This document shows, piece after piece, positions 19,201 through 27,213 of a DNA stretch of 39,542 bases. Each line of letters begins with the position of its first letter. Within the stretch, counting starts at the first letter, position 1. The notes beneath the pieces were generated by a model. It saw only the letters and a list, made by a program, of their open reading frames with translations. It ran no database searches and had not been told where the DNA came from. Location of the stretch: positions 1 through 39,542 of the forward strand of contig RFKQ01000046.1 in assembly GCA_003694635.1 (NCBI GenBank). The letters are read 5' to 3'. This DNA is from Planctomycetota bacterium (lineage in GTDB: Bacteria; Planctomycetota; J132). Both the position numbers and the translations under genes were made by a program.

Positions 19201-20143
19201 TAAAAATAATATCAAAAATAGCCCTGATCCCCCCCATCAGCTCGTTCCGTCCCACAAATTTGCCAGAAAGAATATAACTTTGAGCCGACTCGTCCGTGTC
19301 AATCGGAAACGCCTTCCCCATCAAATCGTTGATACTCCGGATAATATCCGCCGCACTCATAAACCGATCCGACGGATCCTTCTGCAACAGCTTGGAGACA
19401 ATCTTCTCCAAAGCCTCCGGTAAATTGGGCTTCACCTCCCGCAACAGCGGCGGATCCTCGTATAAATGCTTGAGAATAAGCGCCTTGTTCGACTTGGCTG
19501 CAAACGGAAGACGCCTGGTCAAAACAAAAAATATCACAATCCCAAAAGAATATAAATCCGCCCGGCGATCCACCGTCTCCCCCTTTAACTTCTCCGGAGC
19601 AATAAACTGCGGTGTGCCACGAATAGCCCCGTGCTTGTAATTCTCCCGATCAATAAGCCCAAAATCAATGATCTTGACAATATCACCACCACTGCTCTCA
19701 TCCTTGGCAATCAAGATATTGTCCGGCTTAATGTCTTGATGAACCAACCCCCTAGAATGTACGTAATCAAACCCTCGACAGCACTGGACAATCAAATCCA
19801 AAATGCTCTCCAAAGGCCGATCCTTGGTGCCTGTGTAAAAATCAATGCCCCGAACATACTCCGAGGTAAAATAATTCTCGTTGGTGCCCTGAATCACACC
19901 ATAATCATAAGCAAGAGCAATATTTGGATGGCGAAGCTGGCTTAAAACCTCAAACTCGTGGCGTAAAATCTCAATAATGCTGCTCTTTCCACTCTGGGAA
20001 AGCACCTTTTTTAAGGCCAATTTCCGGTTCTGATTGTGCATATCCTCCACAAGCAAAACCGATCCCATCCCTCCCTCTCCAAGCTTCTTAAAGACCCGAT
20101 AGCGATTGTTGATGATTTCTGGTGTGGTGGATCCCATAACCAA
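16295..20143 (-). CDS. PknK-like Ser/Thr kinase fused to AAA/NTPase and TPR repeats
   Basis: Kinase GEGGMGSVLLVED...HQDIKPDN...IDFGLID; Walker A GGDIGVGKTRL; Walker B FVLYVDNLQWAD; long TPR tail. Confidence 0.92.
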   Translation of the reverse strand: MVMGSTTPEIINNRYRVFKKLGEGGMGSVLLVEDMHNQNRKLALKKVLSQSGKSSIIEILRHEFEVLSQLRHPNIALAYDYGVIQGTNENYFTSEYVRGIDFYTGTKDRPLESILDLIVQCCRGFDYVHSRGLVHQDIKPDNILIAKDESSGGDIVKIIDFGLIDRENYKHGAIRGTPQFIAPEKLKGETVDRRADLYSFGIVIFFVLTRRLPFAAKSNKALILKHLYEDPPLLREVKPNLPEALEKIVSKLLQKDPSDRFMSAADIIRSINDLMGKAFPIDTDESAQSYILSGKFVGRNELMGGIRAIFDIIFKKFKAIAQLDPQKEERDSVRRLDAMLLGLEEKGESQKGGDKEESSRATFSFVLLGGDIGVGKTRLCREFRTYVQLNLVNFVEVFCSPESSSETMLSSILRKILPLAPSELLGVREYVQEIGKFVPEAFSEEELSAQEEELNPAEARLRMLERISRFLIEVSRTQPFVLYVDNLQWADELTIKALGYLGNLVYQELSSSSPPHILLLGCYRSGEIGGTPLEGFLERGREYLQKIELMPLDEGAMQELLFSMFGTRNLPTIFQERIQAEAKGNPLFLEELLKSLVETKQIWREAGEWEFPENLDTLRIPKTLSDILLSRLQRLDAYSRLLLQTLSILGKAVDPDLLARYLKQDIRKILDTLRDLEKRQIVKRHIEDEEVSYSFFHTSVQEAIYNSIDGELLLKLHRRAGEILEEYYRDSLEQYLPEIAHHYLKAGDREKGLEYGFRAAEILKNSYAIPEALQLLEMVVPYLGPADIRKKTQANLTIAALYEFMREYDKGIQRLQAVLDGPAKLNKLTRVQLTRKIAHLYMNKGELDRALELIDQTLSQIRNLGAPERGVCLGTRGQIFLRQAKLAQASEDLEEAIQILTTNERSADLIGVYNARGIVELSLGNWKGAREYFERCFEIAQRVGNQQAQGAAMSNISLAYLDGGEYERAQEALERAREIFSKIGDQKASVLVRYNQGELYWTLGRIKEGYQLALESYSLAEEMDDELLLAKSSCIFGIFAKARGRYDEAKGMLESAREFAQAAGDLRLYGLTLVRLGWFYTDIGRFSEAQAVLKEGLELAKKSGYRSLFALGARYQGLLLGRQGNLALAEKVYRMSIEEFKSLEMEFAYLQSQLFLAKTYAEAKDPIKSEEVLQPILPHLQEQDKFLCELLLLTANIRRLSGQAKDAVNILRQLLEKAQGLEYQEILVDSAYLLSLAVQSLQDPAKVQRYQKIAKQLILQLARTLPPEWQKDFYMLKRAQFS

Positions 20144-20190
20144 GGCCTTTCCACTCAGGGCCGAAAAATCAAATTGAAGAATCTGAACAA

Positions 20191-21831
20191 TTAAGGTGAT
20201 TTCCTCTTCTCATACAAAAGACGCTTCGATAAAAAATCCTCCCAAATGATCCTATGGCGCTGCAAAAGCGTCCCGCGAGCATACTCCAATGCCACCTGCG
20301 CTTTGTAGATATTGATTTTGGCCTGCAGCTCAAAAACCTCTGCTTGGCGGTGCTCCTCCTCAATCTTGATCACATTATGGCTGGTGGAACGCCCTACACG
20401 GAACATTTCCTTCTCCTTATCCAGCTTCCTCTTGGCGAACTTTGTGGACTTCTGGCGCGCCTTGTAAATTTTCTGAGCACTCAAAAGATTGCGCAACGCC
20501 ACCCGAATCTGAAGATAAATCTGGCGCTTCTGCAACAGCACCCCCAACCTCGCTTGCCTGGCCTGCAATTGAGCCTTCCGATACTCCGCTCTAGCTCCCT
20601 TCTGAAAAAGAGGATAGGAAAAATTTAACGCCGCCTGAAAACCATAAAAATCCAACGTCTCCATCTCCCGAAACGATTCGCCAATCGTCTCCCCCGCCCC
20701 GGTCCAAAAAATCCCCGCACTCAAATCCAACTGGGGAAGCAAATCATTCCCCGCCTTGGCTAAGTAAACCTCACTGCTCCGCAATTTTAGCTTGGCCTGC
20801 TCCAATTCAGGACGAAACTTCAAAGCCATCGCTAAATTCTTGCGAAGATCCAGCGGCGAAACCTCCATTTTCCGCCGAACTTTCGGCAAAATTAAACGCC
20901 GAAAACTCTGAAAATCCCTCAAAGGCATAATCAACTCCGCCAACCGATCCGAGGCATTCTTCCACGCATTCAATGCCTCCAATAACTCCGCCTCCCGCGT
21001 CGCCTCCGCCGACCTAAAACGCAACGTCTCCAACGGCGAAGTCTTGCCAACCCTCTCCTTCTCCATGGCAATCTTGGTAAGCTCCCTGGCCACCTTTAAA
21101 GACTTCTTCTTCAACTCCCACTGCTCCTTGGCAAGAACCACATCCCAAAACCGATTCTCCACCTCCTGCAAAATCTGATACAAACGAAGCCGAAACGCAA
21201 GAAACGAAATTTTCCTGTTGTTTCTCGCAATCAAAATCGGCGCCTCATTGGGAATTTTCCCCAACCCCTTCAACAAATTCTGACTAACCTGCAAAGAAAT
21301 CTGAGGAATATACTCGTCCTTTAATCCACTGGTTAAATCCACCTTGGTATAGCTATGAGCGTACGAAAAAACATAACTGGTTCCGGTGGTGAATCGCTGC
21401 TCTAGCGAAAAATTTAACGTTGCGGTGTGCTGCGTGTTGGGAGTGAATTTATCATTCGCCGGCGCCCCAAAAAAAGCCGCCGCCAAGGGACTAACATAAA
21501 ACGGATTTTCATTGTAAACATGCTCCACACTAGCCCGAAATACCGGCTCATACAAAACAGGATTTCCCCACCCCGCCACGGCCTTGTCCAATTCCGCATC
21601 CAAAATGCGCGGATTTAACGCCTCCATCTTCAACTCAAGATTGTGCCGCAAGGCCATAAGTATGCACTCCCGCAGTGCTAATCGCTGCACAGGAATAGGA
21701 AAAACCTCCCTTTTCTGAGCGTTTAACCACGACATAGGGACGATAACCATCAATCCGAAATAAACCGTTCTGAACTTTTTCCTCAACATCGCCATATTCC
21801 CTATCCAAAGACGAAGAGAAACACAAAACAA
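20191..21831 (-). CDS. TolC-family outer membrane efflux protein
   Basis: LALRECILMALRHNLELKMEALNPRILDAELDKAVAGW... and repeated helical hairpins LKLRSSEVYLAKAGNDLLPQLDLSAG typical of OEP. Confidence 0.87.
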   Translation of the reverse strand: MFCVSLRLWIGNMAMLRKKFRTVYFGLMVIVPMSWLNAQKREVFPIPVQRLALRECILMALRHNLELKMEALNPRILDAELDKAVAGWGNPVLYEPVFRASVEHVYNENPFYVSPLAAAFFGAPANDKFTPNTQHTATLNFSLEQRFTTGTSYVFSYAHSYTKVDLTSGLKDEYIPQISLQVSQNLLKGLGKIPNEAPILIARNNRKISFLAFRLRLYQILQEVENRFWDVVLAKEQWELKKKSLKVARELTKIAMEKERVGKTSPLETLRFRSAEATREAELLEALNAWKNASDRLAELIMPLRDFQSFRRLILPKVRRKMEVSPLDLRKNLAMALKFRPELEQAKLKLRSSEVYLAKAGNDLLPQLDLSAGIFWTGAGETIGESFREMETLDFYGFQAALNFSYPLFQKGARAEYRKAQLQARQARLGVLLQKRQIYLQIRVALRNLLSAQKIYKARQKSTKFAKRKLDKEKEMFRVGRSTSHNVIKIEEEHRQAEVFELQAKINIYKAQVALEYARGTLLQRHRIIWEDFLSKRLLYEKRKSP

Positions 21832-21855
21832 AGCCCTGCTTAGATGAACCCAAAA

Positions 21856-23655
21856 TTACCGCTGCAAAAAATGACTCATCTCCTTGTCATAAAAATCCAC
21901 CAAATCCCTTCTAGAAATAATCCCTATCATCCTCTCCGGCCTCTCCTCGTCCACAATCAATACCTCCTCCAATTGCAAATGAATAAATAACTTTATCACC
22001 TCAAAAATACTCTGAGAAGGTACCACCGTCTTCGGATGATCCATAATATCCTGAGCAACAATAATCGACTCCAAACTCTTCTCCTCCCGGATAATCCTGC
22101 GCAAAACAGCACTCTCCACCACTCCTAAACACCTCCCCTCTTCATCTATCACCGGAAATGCCACCTGATCCGATGCCGTAAAAACATCGATCATCTCCCG
22201 AAGCGAAGTAGAAGGAGAAAAAAACTTCACCTCCCTAGGACAGGACTGCAAATAATCCTGGATGGAGAGCTTTTTTAAAATATCTTCCATAAACTCTCCC
22301 GTATGAATGGGGCTGTCTAAATGATTGGCGCGTTGAGAATCATATACCGTGGCCTTTCGAAATAAAAGAAAACTAATAATACATACCCAAATCGAAGGCA
22401 CAAGAAGAGAATAATTGCCCGTGATCTCACTGACCATCACCACCGTCGATAAAGGAGTGTTCGCCGCGGTGGAAAAAAAACCAGCCATCCCTACGAGTAC
22501 GTAAGAGCGAGGATCGTAAATAATATCACCAAAAATATGTTGCAATGCTAGCCCAATCCCCCCACCTATCGTCCCCCCAATGACAATACTTGGGCCAAAA
22601 ATCCCCGCACTCCCTCCTGAGCCAATCGTAAAGGACGTGGAAAACATTTTCAGAAAACCAAACAAAAATAAAAACCACATATCCGAAGGTTGCAAAGAAT
22701 CAAACGCTTTTTGTAGCATTTGATAGCTCGTTGCCACAGTCTCAGGGACAAAGTAAGCTATCACTCCCGCCAAAAATCCACCCAAACCTACCCGCAAATA
22801 CTTGGGAATAGCTAGCCGCTGAAAAAAAGACTTGGTGTACTCAAAAATATTTACAAATAGGAAGGCAGCACAGGAAATCCCAACCGCCAAAATAAGATAA
22901 GGAATCAACTCCAAAGGATGGACAAATTTCATCACCGGCGTGGTAAACAAAGAAGACCAGTGAAACCGAATGGTAAAAATAGAATAAGCCATCACAGAAG
23001 AAATAATCACAGGCACCAAAATCTCATATTCAAACTCCATCTCCCGATAAAGAACCTCAGAAGCAAAAAGAGCTCCCGCTAAAGGTGAGTGAAATACGGC
23101 CCCAATGCCGGCCCCCACCCCCGACATCAACAGAACTCGCCTCTCCCGAGGGGATAGACGCAATATCTCCGCCAGCGTGGAACCAATCCCCGCCCCAATC
23201 TGCGCAATCGGCCCCTCTTTTCCACCAGAGCCCCCCGTACCTATGATAAGCGAGGATGTGATCGCTTTCACAAGAGGAACCCGAACCGGAATCCTTCCCT
23301 CATGAGAATGGTAAGCCGCAATCGCTGCCTCTGTGCCATGCCCCTCCGCTGTGGGAGCAAAACGATACACAATCCAACCACTTATCAAACCCCCAAGAGC
23401 AGGAACTATGAAAAATAACCACCGTATCGTCGAATTTGATTCCCTGTGAAAAACAGGACTCTGACCAGAAGGAGGCATATCGGAATAGTGAATGAGACTC
23501 TCCAAAGCAAGATACTTTACACTATCCAACAAAATATAAAAAAGAATAGACGCAAGCCCCAACAATACACCCAAAACCATCGCCAACAAAAGAACTTTTC
23601 CAAAATAGTAATCCCGCTCAAATTGGGAAAGCTTCTTGAGTATCTTTATGTTCAC
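21856..23655 (-). CDS. ClC-family chloride channel/antiporter with C-terminal CBS pair
   Basis: GTGGSGGKEGPIAQIGAGIGS, GSGGSAGIFGPS, two CBS-like repeats after residue ~450. Confidence 0.94.
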   Translation of the reverse strand: MNIKILKKLSQFERDYYFGKVLLLAMVLGVLLGLASILFYILLDSVKYLALESLIHYSDMPPSGQSPVFHRESNSTIRWLFFIVPALGGLISGWIVYRFAPTAEGHGTEAAIAAYHSHEGRIPVRVPLVKAITSSLIIGTGGSGGKEGPIAQIGAGIGSTLAEILRLSPRERRVLLMSGVGAGIGAVFHSPLAGALFASEVLYREMEFEYEILVPVIISSVMAYSIFTIRFHWSSLFTTPVMKFVHPLELIPYLILAVGISCAAFLFVNIFEYTKSFFQRLAIPKYLRVGLGGFLAGVIAYFVPETVATSYQMLQKAFDSLQPSDMWFLFLFGFLKMFSTSFTIGSGGSAGIFGPSIVIGGTIGGGIGLALQHIFGDIIYDPRSYVLVGMAGFFSTAANTPLSTVVMVSEITGNYSLLVPSIWVCIISFLLFRKATVYDSQRANHLDSPIHTGEFMEDILKKLSIQDYLQSCPREVKFFSPSTSLREMIDVFTASDQVAFPVIDEEGRCLGVVESAVLRRIIREEKSLESIIVAQDIMDHPKTVVPSQSIFEVIKLFIHLQLEEVLIVDEERPERMIGIISRRDLVDFYDKEMSHFLQR

Positions 23656-23700
23656 TGCAACTTTTTAACCTCAATCTAATAATAAACCATTCATCCAACC

Positions 23701-25020
23701 TTATAAATCCCGTCGCAGCCAGTATAAAATTTCCTTCCATGAAGGCTTCCGACCATAGAGCAATACCCCCACACGAAATAACCTAGAACAGACCTTTATC
23801 GAAAGCCAAGTGGCCAAAACCAAAAGTAAAATGCTAATGGGAATGTCCAACCAATCCACCCTCTCCGTCGAAAGACGCATCATCATACACACCGGAGAAG
23901 TTACCGGAAGATAGGAAAAAAACCTCGCTAAAAAACCATTGGGAGCGTCCAAAATCACAGAAAAAAAGAAAATGGGAATAATGCATACCATCGACCAAAA
24001 CATTGCAAATTGATGGCTTTCATGAAAACGCCTCCCCAAAGCTCCAAAACCCGTGCTTAAACTCCCTAGCAAAGCTATCCCTAAAAGAAAATAAACAATA
24101 CCTCCCACAAATACTTTCCACGAAAGCGGAATAAAAGGGAGCAAAAACGTTATTGGCCAAAAGCAAATCAACATCCAAACGAAAAACTGCAACAGCCCAG
24201 CCCCCCCCAATCCAATGATCTTTCCAATAAATAACTCCTGAGAAGAAACCGAGGACAATAAAATCTCCATAATTCGATTTTCCTTCTCCTCGGACATTCC
24301 CTGAATTAAATAGGCACTTGTGGTCAAAATCGAAAACATTAAAAGAAACGCAAAAAAATAAGGCACCACCACCTTAGAAAGATCCTTCAGAAAATGAGTC
24401 TTCCGATACTCTCCCTCCCTGTCCCGAACAAACTCAACTGTATGCATGGGCTTTTGCAACCTTTTCTGCAAAGCCGCATCCACCCGCTTGTAGGAAAGAC
24501 TAGCCACCAATAGCCTTCTGAGAAAAAGCTCAAAACCGCCCAACCTTCCAATGGGAGACTTGCTCTTCTGATAAAGCTCCACCTCCCCTTTTTCCAGATA
24601 GTTTTTGGGGATAAGATAAACCCCATCTACCTCGCCTTTTTCCAAAGCCCCTAAAGCCTCTTCCTTGGAAGAATAAGCCCTAAGCTCAATCCGACCAATA
24701 AACTTCTCCCTGTCCTGGTTCTCCCCCATGAGATAGGAATAAAAATCCGCCCGATTTCCCTTAAATTCCTCCGCCAACTTCCCCGCAAGCTCCAAACGCA
24801 AAACACCCGCATAATCCACCACCCCCATTTTCTTGCTCTCAAGCGTCTTCTGCAAAGACAACCAATTCGGAATCAGAGCAATCAAGCCAATCACCAAGAA
24901 AAAAAGAGGAATCCCAAAAGTAGCTATAATATATCCTCTGCGCTTGACCGTAACGATGAATTCCCTTTTGGATATAATTTTAATCTTGCTCATCTCTACC
25001 TCCCTTCTGAGAATCATCAT
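23701..25020 (-). CDS. ABC-2 permease (NatB-like sodium/antibiotic exporter family)
   Basis: KIISKREFIVTVKRRGYIIATFGIPLFF, QGMSEEKENRIMEILLSSVSSQELFIGKIIGLGGAGLLQ; likely start MSKIK at 24993. Confidence 0.88.
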   Translation of the reverse strand: MMILRREVEMSKIKIISKREFIVTVKRRGYIIATFGIPLFFLVIGLIALIPNWLSLQKTLESKKMGVVDYAGVLRLELAGKLAEEFKGNRADFYSYLMGENQDREKFIGRIELRAYSSKEEALGALEKGEVDGVYLIPKNYLEKGEVELYQKSKSPIGRLGGFELFLRRLLVASLSYKRVDAALQKRLQKPMHTVEFVRDREGEYRKTHFLKDLSKVVVPYFFAFLLMFSILTTSAYLIQGMSEEKENRIMEILLSSVSSQELFIGKIIGLGGAGLLQFFVWMLICFWPITFLLPFIPLSWKVFVGGIVYFLLGIALLGSLSTGFGALGRRFHESHQFAMFWSMVCIIPIFFFSVILDAPNGFLARFFSYLPVTSPVCMMMRLSTERVDWLDIPISILLLVLATWLSIKVCSRLFRVGVLLYGRKPSWKEILYWLRRDL

Positions 25021-25936
25021 TATTTAAACCAGCCCGATCGTTCTGAGATTGGGAGACAAGCTGAATGAAAATATCCTCCAGTGGTGTGCGAAACACTTCA
25101 AAATACTTCACCTCCCCCTTGCTCAGAAGATCCTGCAAAAATTTTTTCGCCTCCACCCCTTTCTCTAAAATCACCCGAAATCGCTTGCCCTCAGAAATGG
25201 GCTCCACAGACTGAACATAATCCAATTGCCCCAAATCCAGCGAGGTCTCCACTAGCACCAAATTGGAGTCCTGATTGCTGCGCACCTCCTCTAAACTTCC
25301 ATAGAGCACCTGCTTGCCCTGATGAATCATCAGTACCCGATCGCAAAGCTCCTCCACCAAATTCATCTGATGGGTGGATAAAATCACCGAACAACCCTCT
25401 TGGTGAAGCTGGCGAATGACATTTTTCACCAAACGTATATTGACCGGATCCAAACCGCTCAACGGCTCATCCAAAATCAATACCTTCGGACGATTTAATA
25501 AAGCCACAATCAATTGCACCTTCTGCTGCATCCCCTTGGAAAGCTGTTCAATCGGTGCATCAGCCCTCGAGGCAAGCTCCAACTTCTCCAACCACTCCAA
25601 GCTTACCTGCCTCGCCTGCGCAGCCTCCATCCCCTTCAATTGCCCCAGATAGGTGAGCACGTCGAGCACCTTCTGCTTTAGGTAAAGTCCCCTCTCTTCA
25701 GGAAGATAGCCAATTTTATTTTTATCCTCCGGCGTCAGGGGCTTGCCAAACGCCACAATCTCACCCCGATCCGGATAAAAAATCCCCATAATCATTCGAA
25801 GTAAAGTCGTCTTCCCCGCCCCATTTGGCCCTAAAAGACCCAAGATTTCCTGCTCCTTCAAAGAAAAACTTACATCCGAAACCGCCAACTTTTCATGATA
25901 GGACTTGCTCACCTCAATCACTTCGATTACACTCAT
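24980..25936 (-). CDS. ABC transporter ATP-binding protein (NatA-like)
   Basis: GPNGAGKTTLLRMI, LSKGMQQKVQ, VLILDEPLSGLDPVN, STHQM. Confidence 0.94.
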   Translation of the reverse strand: MSVIEVIEVSKSYHEKLAVSDVSFSLKEQEILGLLGPNGAGKTTLLRMIMGIFYPDRGEIVAFGKPLTPEDKNKIGYLPEERGLYLKQKVLDVLTYLGQLKGMEAAQARQVSLEWLEKLELASRADAPIEQLSKGMQQKVQLIVALLNRPKVLILDEPLSGLDPVNIRLVKNVIRQLHQEGCSVILSTHQMNLVEELCDRVLMIHQGKQVLYGSLEEVRSNQDSNLVLVETSLDLGQLDYVQSVEPISEGKRFRVILEKGVEAKKFLQDLLSKGEVKYFEVFRTPLEDIFIQLVSQSQNDRAGLNNDDSQKGGRDEQD

Positions 25937-25969
25937 TTGAACACCTATTCCTCTTGCATCTTTCAGTTT

Positions 25970-27151
25970 TTAATCGCTGTTCCCGAAAAAATACGTAAAC
26001 ACCAACGGCAAACGCCTGCGCCAAGCCCGCTCCGAATGGGTGGCATCCTTATCAATGTAAAGCCGTACATCATATCCCTTCTCCTTCAGACAATGCGCCA
26101 CCTTGCTCACCGTAATAATGGGCCGATGACGATAAGGACTCTCCCTCGTGCCCATATCCAACCAAATCTTAAGCGGACGTGGCGGAGATGTATCCGATGA
26201 AATCAAATCAAAGGTGTAATAATTCGCCCACCAAAACGACGGAGAAAGAGCCCCAATCAACCGATAACGCTCCGGATAGCGCCACCCCAAATGAAAAGCA
26301 GCCAACCCACCCAAAGAAGAACCCATCACCCCCCGATGCTCCGCTTGAGCTAAAACCCGATAGCGCCCCAAAAGTGCGGGCTCAATCTCCTCCCGAATCA
26401 CCCGCTCCAACAAATCCAATTTTCCCCCAGAACCCAATTTTTCATCGTAGATGGGAGTGAAAAATCGATCCCGCTGATTGGCGTGGTGGATTCCTACAAT
26501 AAAAAAGGGGCGAATCTTACCCTCATTGTAGAGCTGATCGTGGATTTTGTCCGCCGCCCATTCCTGACCTTGAAAAGCAATCGAAGCATCAAAAAGATTC
26601 TGGCCATCAAACATATAAACCACCGGATAAAATCTCCCCGGATGCTGTTCATAATCGGGCGGAATATGAACCTGCACCAATCTATTCTCCCCCAAGATAT
26701 TTTTGCCAAACCAACCCAAATCCACCACATGCTCATCCTTGGTGGAGGGACGTGCACGGGCCCCGTTTTTCGCAAAGCGCTCTACCTGAACAGAAACCGT
26801 GGCTGGCTCCTTGACCACCAAAGCCCTATCCTCAATATCATAACCAAAACGATCCACTTCCACCGTCGACCAAGACCCCTGAGTAACCTTAAAAAAAATC
26901 AAACTTCCCTTCAAAAACATCGCCTCCCGAACATAAAGATTGGGCTGCACCCGCTTCAACAAAAGTCCCTTTGGCTCCCAATACCCTAGTGGAGGGCCGC
27001 TTCCAGCCAACCAAACCCCTTTTTGATGATCTGTATCTTGAGGAGTGGTAATCTCGAAACGAATGGGGACCAAAATCTTAGACTCTACCGCTTCTAAATT
27101 GGTATTTTGAAAAATAGAAGGTGAATTCTTTGACTCTTCCATCTTAACCAA
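25970..27151 (-). CDS. Esterase-D/enterochelin-esterase-like alpha/beta hydrolase with N-terminal CBM20-like domain
   Basis: VVYMFDGQNLFDA, GVMGSSLGGLAAFHLGWRYPERY (GxSxGG); N-terminal FEITTPQDTDHQKGVWLAGSGPPLGYWEP resembles starch-binding modules. Confidence 0.82.
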   Translation of the reverse strand: MVKMEESKNSPSIFQNTNLEAVESKILVPIRFEITTPQDTDHQKGVWLAGSGPPLGYWEPKGLLLKRVQPNLYVREAMFLKGSLIFFKVTQGSWSTVEVDRFGYDIEDRALVVKEPATVSVQVERFAKNGARARPSTKDEHVVDLGWFGKNILGENRLVQVHIPPDYEQHPGRFYPVVYMFDGQNLFDASIAFQGQEWAADKIHDQLYNEGKIRPFFIVGIHHANQRDRFFTPIYDEKLGSGGKLDLLERVIREEIEPALLGRYRVLAQAEHRGVMGSSLGGLAAFHLGWRYPERYRLIGALSPSFWWANYYTFDLISSDTSPPRPLKIWLDMGTRESPYRHRPIITVSKVAHCLKEKGYDVRLYIDKDATHSERAWRRRLPLVFTYFFGNSD

Positions 27152-27213
27152 ACATCGACTTAAAAATTTTTTCGCGTCAGCTTGGAAATAAATCGCTTTC
27201 CAACAAACAAAAC

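Noticed and set aside
27182-27203. 7-bp inverted repeat (ttggaaa/tttccaa) between kinase 3 and esterase as a terminator
   Set aside because: Short AT-rich stem with no following U tract; could easily be chance.
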